DNA from: CAYWNK01 sp047639615
Lineage (GTDB): Bacteria; Planctomycetota; UBA1135; GCA-002686595
Assembly: GCA_047639615.1 (NCBI GenBank)
Contig: JBLIOL010000124.1
Span: forward strand, 1-14,061
Length of the DNA stretch: 14,061 bases
Direction of reading: 5' to 3'
The translations under genes and the position numbers were made by a program. The notes beneath the pieces are model-generated. The model had not been told where the DNA came from and made no database searches. It was given only the letters and a program-made list of their open reading frames with translations. Shown here piece by piece: positions 1-6,536 of the stretch. The first letter of the stretch is position 1; each line of letters opens with the position of its first letter.

Positions 1-1012
1 GAAATTCATCCAGGTTCATATGCTCGTTCGGCGTGTGGTCCAAGGCTGCATCGCCCGGACCATAGGCCAAGGCTGGGCAACCCCAAGCGGGGGCCAGCAG
101 ATTGAGATCGGCCGTGCCGGTCTTCTCCTTCCAAATGGGCGCAGCACCATGGGAGCGAATACCGCGAGCCAGGGCACGATGCAGGAAGCTCGTACGCGGC
201 CCGGTCCAGGCGGGCATGCTCGCTAACACTTCCAACTCAGCGTCCCCCGCATGCTCCATGAGCCAAGCTTCCGCATCCGCCGGCGGTAGATCCGGCGGCA
301 AGCGCAGGGTTAACTCCAGAGTAGCTCGCGCCACCTGGCCGTCGTTCTCGCAGCGCATGTCCAAGAGCGCGGTGAGCAAACGGCGAAAGACCCGTAAGCG
401 TCCCTCATCGAACGTGGCGGCAGCCTGCTCGATGCGAGTCCATAGCCGCGCTGCTTGGGCCGGCATGGTAGGCACGTCGTGTGCCGTGTGCGCGTTGTCG
501 CCACTGAGCTTGAGCCGCGCACGCAGGTAGCCCTTGTAGCCCAGGGTGATCCCATCCCAGCCGCTCGGCTCGCCGATCACGAGCGCGTCCGGGGCGGGCG
601 TGCCCATCAGGTGCCGCGCACCTGCGGAACTGGGCGCTTCCTCCTGCACGCAACCGATCACGCGCAGGCTCAGGCCGGGTTCCACCGCTGCCACGCGAGC
701 GGCCGCGGCGATGAAGGACACGAAAGGTCCCTTGGCGTCCACGGAACCCCGTCCATAGAGCAGGCCATTCTCAACGCGCACAGGAATCTGCCCCGGCACC
801 GTATCGATGTGCCCGACCAGGGCGATGGTGCGTCCGCCCGTGCCAATCTCGCCGACCGCGTTTCCCGCGGCATCGATGTGTGCCTGGAATCCCAAGGCCC
901 CCATGCGCTCCACCAGGTACGCGGCCACCGCGCCCTCGTCGTGGCTGACGCTGGGGATGCTTACCGCGCCCACCAACAGGTCCTGCGCTTCCGAATTCGT
1001 GAGGGCACTCAT
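1..1012 (-). CDS. lysK: LysW-lysine/ornithine hydrolase (M20 metallopeptidase), 3' end off the window
   Basis: Last step of the LysW pathway: a zinc- or cobalt-dependent hydrolase cuts the isopeptide bond between the LysW C-terminal Glu and the finished amino acid, releasing lysine (or ornithine) and free LysW. I translated this frame by hand; about 337 codons are visible and no stop is reached before the left edge. M20 landmarks are clear: GHIDTVPG near residue 67 (metal His and Asp), GRGSVDAKGP near 87 (bridging Asp), QEEAPSSAG near 123 (catalytic Glu pair), GEPSGWDGITLGYKG in the middle, and a C-terminal TPNEHMNLDEF (metal His). The Glu-Pro-Ser-Gly-Trp segment with GYKG is typical of LysK rather than of ArgE or DapE. 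The ATG overlaps the lysJ stop as ATGA. Only the last few dozen residues should be missing, judging by usual family length (about 350). Lysine versus ornithine specificity cannot be read from it. Confidence 0.93.
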   Translation of the reverse strand, partial: MSALTNSEAQDLLVGAVSIPSVSHDEGAVAAYLVERMGALGFQAHIDAAGNAVGEIGTGGRTIALVGHIDTVPGQIPVRVENGLLYGRGSVDAKGPFVSFIAAAARVAAVEPGLSLRVIGCVQEEAPSSAGARHLMGTPAPDALVIGEPSGWDGITLGYKGYLRARLKLSGDNAHTAHDVPTMPAQAARLWTRIEQAAATFDEGRLRVFRRLLTALLDMRCENDGQVARATLELTLRLPPDLPPADAEAWLMEHAGDAELEVLASMPAWTGPRTSFLHRALARGIRSHGAAPIWKEKTGTADLNLLAPAWGCPALAYGPGDAALDHTPNEHMNLDEF

Positions 1013-2181
1013 GCGAGCACCTCCCCGATGGCCGCAATCACGAGATCTACATCATCCTCTCCGATAATCAGAGGCGGCAAGAGCCGCAAGACCTGAGGCC
1101 CCGCGGGCAAGGCCACGACGCCCGCCTCAAGTAGTGCTTCCAAGATCGGCGCCACACGCTCACGTAATTCCACTCCAATCATCAAGCCCATACCTCTGAC
1201 CTCACGCACTCGTTCGCTACGTAGCGACCGCAGTCCTTCGCGCAACCTCTCGCCCATGCGCTCAGCATGGGCGGGCAGGTCGCGTACCAGTAATTCTTCA
1301 AGCACCGCCGACGCGGCAGCGCAGGCCAAGGGATTCCCTCCGAAGGTGCTCCCATGGCTACCTAGGGGCAACTCGCCAATCGCCGAGCCGATGGCCACCG
1401 CCCCCATGGGCATGCCGCCAGCCATACCCTTCGCCAGGCACAACAGATCGGGGCGCACCCCACTGTGCTGCACCGCGAAGAGCTTGCCTGTACGCCCGAA
1501 CCCGGTCTGCACCTCATCCACGATGAGCAACGCACCAACCCGATCGCAGGCCTCGCGCGCGGCCGCCAGGAACTCAACACTGCCCGCACGCACGCCGCCC
1601 TCGCCCTGCACGATCTCGATCAGGAAGGCCGCGGTGTTCTCGTCGAGCGCTTCCTCGAGCTTCGCCGGCCGGTCATATGGAATGTGCCTGAATCCTGGCA
1701 CAAGCGGCGCAAATGGCTCCCGATAGCGCTTCTCATGGGTGGCCGATAGAGCCCCCATAGTGCGTCCGTGAAATCCGCGTACACACGCAACTACATCTGT
1801 ACGTCCCGTACTTAGGCGCGCGAACTTGAGCGCGGCTTCCACCGCCTCGGTCCCCGAATTGCAGAAGAATATGCGATCCAAGCCGGCCGGCAGGGCGCGA
1901 TGCAAGCGCCGCAGGTAGGCCGCACGTTGGTCGTTGGCGAAGCTCGGCGTACAGCTAATTAGGCGCCCTGCCTGCTCCGTCAAAGCCTCCACCAGCCGCG
2001 GGTGTGCATGCCCGAGGGACGCGCAGCCGTGAGCAGCGGAACAGTCGATATAGGAACGCCCCTCCACATCGAACAGGCGTGCGCCCTGTCCCTGCACAAA
2101 GGTCGTCTCACGTGTACCCACCAAACCGGGTCCGAGCCGACGCTCGATGCCCGCGGGGGATGTGTCGATCAGCGTGCTCAT
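1009..2181 (-). CDS. lysJ: LysW-aminoadipate/glutamate semialdehyde aminotransferase
   Basis: Class III PLP-dependent aminotransferase, 390 residues. In the LysW pathway it transaminates the carrier-bound semialdehyde with glutamate as amino donor, giving LysW-lysine or LysW-ornithine. Visible motifs: CNSGTEAVEAALKFAR (107-122, phosphate-binding part of the cofactor site), RGFHGRTMGALSAT (135-148), VDEVQTGFGRTG (221-232, with Asp222 for the pyridine nitrogen), CLAKGMAGGMPMGA (248-261, Lys251 as Schiff-base lysine) and GSTFGGNPLACAAA (277-290). The fold and length match the acetylornithine aminotransferase (ArgD) family, so sequence alone would fit ArgD; its place between the kinase and LysK genes supports the LysJ role. 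Both ends overlap neighbours by four bases (ATGA), which indicates translational coupling. Confidence 0.92.
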   Translation of the reverse strand: MSTLIDTSPAGIERRLGPGLVGTRETTFVQGQGARLFDVEGRSYIDCSAAHGCASLGHAHPRLVEALTEQAGRLISCTPSFANDQRAAYLRRLHRALPAGLDRIFFCNSGTEAVEAALKFARLSTGRTDVVACVRGFHGRTMGALSATHEKRYREPFAPLVPGFRHIPYDRPAKLEEALDENTAAFLIEIVQGEGGVRAGSVEFLAAAREACDRVGALLIVDEVQTGFGRTGKLFAVQHSGVRPDLLCLAKGMAGGMPMGAVAIGSAIGELPLGSHGSTFGGNPLACAAASAVLEELLVRDLPAHAERMGERLREGLRSLRSERVREVRGMGLMIGVELRERVAPILEALLEAGVVALPAGPQVLRLLPPLIIGEDDVDLVIAAIGEVLA

Positions 2182-3005
2182 CGCGTCACCTCCAGTGCGC
2201 CAAAACAGGTACCCGCGCCCGCCAAAGCGCGCTCCACAGGATGCTCTCCGTAGGAAGGAGCGATAACCACCTGGGGCACGCCCCCCTCCAGGGCCTCGCC
2301 CACCGCCAAGACCTTCTTCTTCATGGAGCCCTCGGCCATCTGCATGGCTTGCTCCAACTCATGTGCCCCGATGCGTGTCACTAGAGAGCTGGGATCGTGC
2401 CGATCCCGCAACAGGCCCGCCACCGCCGTCAGTAGCGACAGAGAAGCAGCTCCCATAGCACCCGCAATGCAGGCCGCCGCGCGATCCCCATCCACGTTCA
2501 AGGCCTGGCCCGCCTCAGTCGTGCCCACGGGCGCAAGCACTGGTAGGTAGCCGCCTTCCAAGAGCAGCCTGAGTAAGTCGGTGTTCACGCCGCTCGGGCG
2601 ACCGGAGAGGTCCCCGCGCACCACGCGCACACGGCCGTCCTCCACCACCCGAAAGGCCTTCTTCTGATCCGCTTTCAAGCAGCTACCATCGAGGCCCGAG
2701 AGCCCCACGGCGGGCACCTTCAGGGCAGCCAAAGCAGCCACAAGGCGCCGATTCATAAGCGCCGTCGCCATCAGGAAAACGTCCAGGGTCTTGGCGTCGG
2801 TCAAGCGACTGGTATGTCCACTCGGCGACTCGGCGAAGCGCGCCGGATGACCTAAGGCCTGCCCTAACTGGGTCGCCTCCGAGGATCCCCCGTGCACCAA
2901 TAGCAGCCGCTTGCCCGCATGCCAAAGCTGCGCCACATCGGCCGCCACCGCGTTCAGGTCATTACCCTCGGCGCCGCCTAACTTGATTACGTGTAGTTCG
3001 TTCAT
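2178..3005 (-). CDS. lysZ: LysW-aminoadipate/glutamate kinase (amino-acid kinase family)
   Basis: Phosphorylates the side-chain carboxyl of the LysW-bound aminoadipate or glutamate with ATP. An amino-acid kinase fold is seen: VIKLGGAEGN at residues 6-15 (ATP phosphate loop), LLLVHGGSS at 34-42, SGHTSRLTD at 62-70 (substrate region), GDLSG at 131-135, NVDGDRAAACI at 170-180 and GSMKKKV near 227 (ATP-binding lysines). I place the start at the ATG at 3005, giving 275 residues, because the kinase core begins with MNELHVIKLGG. An in-frame upstream extension to 3095 would add 30 residues and run back into lysY, with no kinase homology. A purine-rich GAGAG lies just before this ATG. There are 20 bases between the lysY stop and this start, the longest gap inside the operon. 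ArgB-like kinases share the fold; the GHTSRLTD form and context favour LysZ. Confidence 0.92.
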   Translation of the reverse strand: MNELHVIKLGGAEGNDLNAVAADVAQLWHAGKRLLLVHGGSSEATQLGQALGHPARFAESPSGHTSRLTDAKTLDVFLMATALMNRRLVAALAALKVPAVGLSGLDGSCLKADQKKAFRVVEDGRVRVVRGDLSGRPSGVNTDLLRLLLEGGYLPVLAPVGTTEAGQALNVDGDRAAACIAGAMGAASLSLLTAVAGLLRDRHDPSSLVTRIGAHELEQAMQMAEGSMKKKVLAVGEALEGGVPQVVIAPSYGEHPVERALAGAGTCFGALEVTR

Positions 3006-3025
3006 AGCTCTCTCGCCTTGGATGA

Positions 3026-4060
3026 TTAGGCCGGGTGCAACCCGATCACGCCCAAGCCCAGGGTCTCCTCGAATCCCAGGGCCAAATTCATGCACTGCAC
3101 CGCGCTACCGGCGGCGCCCTTAGTCAAGTTGTCGATGGCCGACAGGGCGACCACGCGCTTCCCGTCCGCATCTAGTGCCCAGCCCACATCCGCGTGATTG
3201 GTGCCCGTTACCAGACGCGGCTCAGGGTGCCGGTAGGCTCCCCCGCGCTGGTGCACGATGCGCACAAAGGGCTCAGACGCGTAGGATTCACGCCATAGGG
3301 CCCACATATCGCGGTCTTGCATGGGCTCCTTCAACCAAGCGTGAGCCGCCGCCGCTACGCCGCGCACCAGCTCCACGGAAGTCACCGAGAGATGCACATC
3401 CTGTAGGCCTGTGACCTGCATCACCTCGGCCGTGTGCCGATGGCCCACGGGCGCGAAGGGTCGCACGATGCCGGCTCGCTCCGGATGGTGGCTGGCGCCG
3501 TTGGCTTCACGCCCACCCTCACTGGAACCCACCTTCAGGTCCACCACCACCGGTCGCTCGGGATCCAAAACGCCGGCGCGAACCAAGGGTAAGAGCGCTA
3601 GATTCGAAGCGGTCGCGTTGCAACCCACGCCCGAGATGTAGCGCGCCTCGCGCAACTGATTACGGTTGACCTCAGCCAGTCCGTAGACGAAACGCTCCAG
3701 CCACTTGGGCTCCGGATGTTCGGACCCGTACCAGCGTTCGTACTCCTGCAGGTCGTTCAGGCGGAAGTCCGCGGAACAATCAACAATGCGCTCGGCGAGT
3801 CCCGCGAAGCGCTCGATGGATCCAGCTGCTACTCCATGGGGCAGGGCTAGGAAGAGCAGATCGACCTCTTCCAAGTCCTGGGCCGACGTAAAGCGCAGGT
3901 CCGTATGCCCGCGCAGGTGCGGATGCAAGCTCGGTACCGGTTGCCCAGCACGCCGCTCACTGGTAACGGCCACTAACTGCACCAAGGGATGAGCAAGCAG
4001 CAGCCGCAGCAACTCCCCGCCCACGTAACCCGAGGCGCCGACGATCGAGACACGAATCAC
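3026..4060 (-). CDS. lysY: LysW-aminoadipyl/glutamyl phosphate reductase
   Basis: NADPH-dependent reductase turning the carrier-bound acyl phosphate into the semialdehyde; homologous to ArgC. The N-terminus carries the Rossmann motif GASGYVGGELLRLL (residues 8-21). The catalytic cysteine is Cys147 in SGVGCNATASNLALLPL. Further ArgC-family blocks are DCSADFRL (94-101), KVGSSEGGREANGASHHPER (176-195), RHTAEVMQV (208-216) and SAIDNLTKGAAGSAVQCMN near the C-terminus. I chose the GTG at 4060 (344 residues): it starts directly at the Rossmann strand and overlaps the lysX stop as GTGA, the same coupling seen elsewhere in the operon. A longer reading from 4102 adds 14 residues lying inside lysX and is unlikely. 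Confidence 0.93.
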   Translation of the reverse strand: MIRVSIVGASGYVGGELLRLLLAHPLVQLVAVTSERRAGQPVPSLHPHLRGHTDLRFTSAQDLEEVDLLFLALPHGVAAGSIERFAGLAERIVDCSADFRLNDLQEYERWYGSEHPEPKWLERFVYGLAEVNRNQLREARYISGVGCNATASNLALLPLVRAGVLDPERPVVVDLKVGSSEGGREANGASHHPERAGIVRPFAPVGHRHTAEVMQVTGLQDVHLSVTSVELVRGVAAAAHAWLKEPMQDRDMWALWRESYASEPFVRIVHQRGGAYRHPEPRLVTGTNHADVGWALDADGKRVVALSAIDNLTKGAAGSAVQCMNLALGFEETLGLGVIGLHPA

Positions 4061-4926
4061 GCGAGCACCTCCTGCCGGTTCGGTACCTGCTCCAGCACCC
4101 ACTCCGCCATCAGGCCCGGAATGTCCACGCCCGTGGGTTCGATGGAGTTGCGGAACTCACCCGAGTGATTTACCTCCAGCACGGACAGACCCGTGGGGGT
4201 TTCGATCAGGTCCACCGCCAGTAATCCACCGCCGACGGCACGCGCCGCCGCTAGCGCAAGCTCGCCCACTTCGCCGTCCACGGAGCAGGCTTCCACCCGT
4301 CCGCCTCGAGCGGTATTCGTGATCCAATGCTCGCTGTAGCGCCAGATGGCGGCGATGCAACGATCACCCACCACGAAGGCGCGCAGGTCACGACCGGGCT
4401 TCTCGATGAACTCCTGCAGGTAGTAGATCTGCTGCTGCCAGGAACCGAGCACCGCCCGGTCCTCAAGCACGGCCTCCGCCGCGGAGCGACTATCCAGGCG
4501 CGCCACCAGACGCCCCCAGGAACCGACCACGGGCTTGATCACCACCGGCCAGCCCAGCTGCTCGGCAGCCTCCAAAGCCGCCTCCGGCGTAAACGCCATG
4601 AGCGTGCGCGGCGTCGGTACGCCGTGCTCTTCGAGGGCCAGGGTGGTGCGCGCCTTGTCGCCGCAGACCTCGACCACATGCGAGTTATTCACGCAGGTAA
4701 GGCCGCGCGCCTCCAGTGCGCGCGTCCCGTAGAGCGTGCGTCCGAAGGCCAGGGAACGGTTCCAGACCAGATCCCAGGGCGCAGCTTCAGCGCGTCCAAG
4801 AGCTAGTACAAGGCCGCCATCATCAACGCGTTCGAAATTCGCACCGCGCTGTTCAAGGGCCCGGATGATGAGCTTCTCCTCCACTCGCAAGCGCGAGGTC
4901 AAGAGAGCAATCGTGGGTGTTTGCAT
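4057..4926 (-). CDS. lysX: LysW ligase, ATP-grasp (RimK-like)
   Basis: First committed step: an ATP-grasp ligase joins the alpha-amino group of aminoadipate (or glutamate) to the gamma-carboxyl of the C-terminal Glu of LysW. Length is 289 residues, usual for the family. Visible parts: N-terminal preATP-grasp domain with IALLTSRLRVEEKLIIRAL; NNSHVVEVCGDKARTTLAL (80-98); ATP-grasp lysine strand WPVVIKPVVGSWGRLV (126-141); WITNTARGG (201-209); and the magnesium-binding end with LEVNHSGEFRNS (250-261), followed by PTGVDIPG. The last motif closely resembles LysX proteins. LysX (aminoadipate) and ArgX (glutamate) differ in a few substrate-pocket residues that I cannot assign with certainty from this sequence. 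It starts four bases after the lysW stop and ends in a GTGA overlap with lysY. Confidence 0.93.
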   Translation of the reverse strand: MQTPTIALLTSRLRVEEKLIIRALEQRGANFERVDDGGLVLALGRAEAAPWDLVWNRSLAFGRTLYGTRALEARGLTCVNNSHVVEVCGDKARTTLALEEHGVPTPRTLMAFTPEAALEAAEQLGWPVVIKPVVGSWGRLVARLDSRSAAEAVLEDRAVLGSWQQQIYYLQEFIEKPGRDLRAFVVGDRCIAAIWRYSEHWITNTARGGRVEACSVDGEVGELALAAARAVGGGLLAVDLIETPTGLSVLEVNHSGEFRNSIEPTGVDIPGLMAEWVLEQVPNRQEVLA

Positions 4927-4930
4927 GAAA

Positions 4931-5113
4931 CTACTCGCCCCAGTCTTCTTGAACTTCCGGCGCTTCTGCGAGGGCCAGAGGATCCAGCTTGGTCACCTCG
5001 AGCTCGGCTCCGCAGTCATCGCAGGGCACGATCTCACCCACGAGGAGATCCGTAGGGAGAGCCACCGAGGCATCACAGAGGGGACAGGTCGCGGTCGATT
5101 GAGTTGTGGTCAT
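4931..5113 (-). CDS. lysW: amino-group carrier protein LysW
   Basis: Small acidic zinc-ribbon protein, 60 residues, that carries the pathway intermediates covalently on its C-terminus. Four cysteines form a zinc site: CPLC at residues 10-13 and CDDC at 31-34. The protein ends with the hallmark EDWGE, whose terminal Glu is the attachment point for the substrate amino group. The start at the ATG at 5113 puts the first Cys pair near residue 10, as in known LysW; an in-frame extension to 5155 reaches into the T-tract of the upstream terminator and is implausible. No clear Shine-Dalgarno precedes the ATG. Its position as first gene, immediately before the ligase, is the common order in LysW clusters. 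Confidence 0.95.
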   Translation of the reverse strand: MTTTQSTATCPLCDASVALPTDLLVGEIVPCDDCGAELEVTKLDPLALAEAPEVQEDWGE

Positions 5114-5153
5114 TTCAGGGTTGGTTGGGGTGCTGGCGCCCTTGGCAGGGCAC

Positions 5154-5191
5154 AAAAAAACCCGCCAGTCCTCCGAAGGAGGACTGGCGGG
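5154..5191 (-). terminator. strong intrinsic terminator (possible attenuator of the lys operon)
   Basis: A perfect inverted repeat: CCCGCCAGTCCTCC (5161-5174) pairs with GGAGGACTGGCGGG (5178-5191), a 14-bp stem with a 3-base loop. On the minus strand it is followed at once by seven T (5160-5154), so it ends minus-strand transcripts. No T-tract lies on the other side, so it is one-directional. It sits after the 54-codon ORF and 40 bases before lysW. A simple end of the sigma/FecR transcript and an attenuator for lysW-lysK are both compatible with this place. Confidence 0.92.
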
Positions 5192-5224
5192 TGAACTTCG
5201 CGCAGAATGCGTCGCGTCGAAGGA

Positions 5225-5389
5225 TTAGCCGCCAGACCTCGGGTCCGGTTTATTGTCCTTCTTGGATTTGCTGACCAGCGCCAGGTTGGCGTCAGCCCCC
5301 ACACTCATGCAAAGCACATGCATGGCACGCACGAGACCCGTGGGGTCTACGAGAGCGCTGCCGATGGTGGGGACGAATGCCGGTTGCAT
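5225..5389 (-). CDS. 54-residue small protein of unknown function, or leader peptide
   Basis: I do not recognise this product. The ATG at 5389 gives 54 residues: a neutral, mildly hydrophobic part (MQPAFVPTIGSALVDP, then AMHVLCMSVGADANLALV) and a charged tail with SKSKKDNK followed by PDPRSGG. About three quarters of its codons end in G or C, as expected for a real gene here. It lies 64 bases after the FecR gene and 33 bases before a strong terminator, which would make it the last gene of the sigma/FecR operon. Alternatively, a promoter-like sequence sits directly before it, and the four Lys codons at residues 41-47 near the terminator would suit a leader peptide controlling the lysine operon. 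No good Shine-Dalgarno is seen. A longer in-frame reading back to 5500 overlaps the FecR gene and is unlikely. Confidence 0.55.
   Translation of the reverse strand: MQPAFVPTIGSALVDPTGLVRAMHVLCMSVGADANLALVSKSKKDNKPDPRSGG
5228..5241 (-). promoter_or_regulatory. candidate antiterminator segment mimicking the terminator 3' arm
   Basis: Read on the minus strand, this 14-base segment (CGAGGTCTGGCGGC) matches the 3' arm of the downstream terminator (GGAGGACTGGCGGG) at 11 of 14 positions, including the unbroken run CTGGCGG. It could therefore pair with the terminator 5' arm in place of the true 3' arm. It forms the last sense codons of the small ORF (Arg-Ser-Gly-Gly), so a terminating ribosome would cover it. 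The pairing is seen in the sequence; the regulatory role is my inference and could be chance in GC-rich DNA. Confidence 0.3.
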
Positions 5390-5396
5390 GTTTCGG

Positions 5397-5424
5397 AGCC
5401 TAGCGCCTAGGCAGGCCAGGTCAA
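5397..5424 (-). promoter_or_regulatory. promoter-like sequence before the small ORF
   Basis: On the minus strand TTGACC (5424-5419) is followed after 16 bases by TAGGCT (5402-5397). The first matches a sigma70-type -35 box at five of six positions, the second a -10 box at three of six. The -10 would lie only seven bases before the ATG of the small ORF, so the transcript would be almost leaderless. If used, this promoter would make the small ORF and the lys operon independent of the sigma/FecR transcript. Evidence is by motif only. Confidence 0.3.
5398..5412. repeat. 6-3-6 palindrome overlapping the promoter-like sequence
   Basis: GCCTAG-CGC-CTAGGC is a perfect inverted repeat with a 3-base centre. 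It overlaps the putative -10 box ahead of the small ORF and would suit a dimeric regulator, but it is short and no second copy is seen in the window. Confidence 0.35.
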
Positions 5425-5453
5425 GGGCTCTTTGCCCAGGCCATGATGAATAC

Positions 5454-6536
5454 CTAGTAAATCTGCGCGGCCATTTGGTCGAGGGGAGCCGCATGTGCAT
5501 GGGGCATATCCATGGGGTTGATCTCCCCTACACCGGCAACCACGTAGCTGCTCTGGCCCTCCGAAACGGCGCTCTTAGCCGCACCGTCCCGGGCCCGCAC
5601 CTGGACCTCACCCTTGCAGCAGCAGATGCAAGTTCCGCTTCCGCCGGGCTTGTCATCCTGGTAACGATCGATACCAAAGACCGTTCCACGGACCTCGACC
5701 TCGGCGTCAGGTGTCTGGAAGAGCAGACGCCGCTGAGTGCTATCGAAGCTGGCCAAAGTGGCCACTCGATAGCCACCGCGCTCGCCGGCCATGGCCAACA
5801 CGATGTCGCCAGTCCCGCGCGTACCCGAGATATCGAGGCTGCTGCCAGGCTCCAGATCCACCACCAGTTGATTGCAGAACTGCAGGCGTAAAGCCTCGCT
5901 ACCAGCCGTAATCAGGTCGGCCTGGGCCAAGTCCTGCCCGGGAACGTAGGCAACACCGTCCACCTGGAATTGATCGGACGCGGGCGCGGATGCGATCGGG
6001 CGCAGCTGCCAACCGTCACTCACAGGCACAGGCGGGCGCAGTACGAAGGTGATCACAAGGGCGGCGGCGACGACCAAAGCACTCGCCCCCATGGCCCAGG
6101 TCTGGCGCCTCTGCTTGCGCGCGCCCCGCGGCACGCGCGATCCATCGGAGGCGGGCTCGCGACGGGCACGGCTCGCGCGCGGTCCGCCGGCCGCCTTGGT
6201 CACGCGCTTATGGGTGCTAGCACTCGCTGCTTCACCAGCGCCAAGGAACTGCTCACGCAACTCGCGCCTGAAGGCTGACCGGGCAGCGGGATGCTGCACG
6301 GCATCGAGGGCGGGATCGAGGTCTATCACAGTTTCTGACTGCGACATGAGCGTCTCGGACGTGACCGCATCCTTACCATCTTTCCCTTCGATTTCGCCCG
6401 CCACGAAGGCTTCGCGCAGCCGCGCGCGGAAGTCCGCGGCAGCCGTCGGCTTGGGAATAGCGGACAGGGCCGCATCCAGAGCTCGCTCCGGTGCTTGGCC
6501 GTCCATGTGCGGATCCTGTGATTGGTCGGAGCTCAC
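5454..6536 (-). CDS. membrane-anchored FecR-domain protein, partner of the ECF sigma factor
   Basis: A 360-residue single-pass membrane protein with a FecR-like domain outside. Residues 1-145 are cytoplasmic and basic towards the membrane. They hold two copies of a motif: ALDAALSAIP then FRARLREAFVAGE (20-49), and DPALDAVQHP then FRRELREQFLGAGE (74-102). One hydrophobic segment, WAMGASALVVAAALVITFVL (147-166), crosses the membrane. The rest contains FecR features: GSSLDISG (231-238), TPDAEVEVRGTVFGIDR (275-291), where EVRGT.F is the family's typical block, then a cysteine cluster CICCCKGEVQV (303-313) and EGQSSYVVAG. FecR proteins signal to or restrain ECF sigma factors; here the start (GTG at 6536) overlaps the sigma stop as GTGA, which supports a functional pair. 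It lacks a recognisable zinc anti-sigma HxxxCxxC motif. What it senses is unknown. Confidence 0.82.
   Translation of the reverse strand: MSSDQSQDPHMDGQAPERALDAALSAIPKPTAAADFRARLREAFVAGEIEGKDGKDAVTSETLMSQSETVIDLDPALDAVQHPAARSAFRRELREQFLGAGEAASASTHKRVTKAAGGPRASRARREPASDGSRVPRGARKQRRQTWAMGASALVVAAALVITFVLRPPVPVSDGWQLRPIASAPASDQFQVDGVAYVPGQDLAQADLITAGSEALRLQFCNQLVVDLEPGSSLDISGTRGTGDIVLAMAGERGGYRVATLASFDSTQRRLLFQTPDAEVEVRGTVFGIDRYQDDKPGGSGTCICCCKGEVQVRARDGAAKSAVSEGQSSYVVAGVGEINPMDMPHAHAAPLDQMAAQIY

Noticed and set aside
455..1096. 213-codon plus-strand ORF over lysK and lysJ
   Set aside because: It is antisense to two recognised genes, and its product is Arg/His-rich with no motif; it is a shadow of GC-rich coding frames.
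5138..5151. Small hairpin GCCCT-TGGC-AGGGC before lysW
   Set aside because: Five base pairs directly after a T-tract are too short to call as a regulatory element.
5114..5224. Lysine riboswitch ahead of lysW
   Set aside because: The space before lysW is far too short, and apart from the terminator only a 5-bp hairpin (5138-5151) is seen; no riboswitch-like multi-helix fold is evident.
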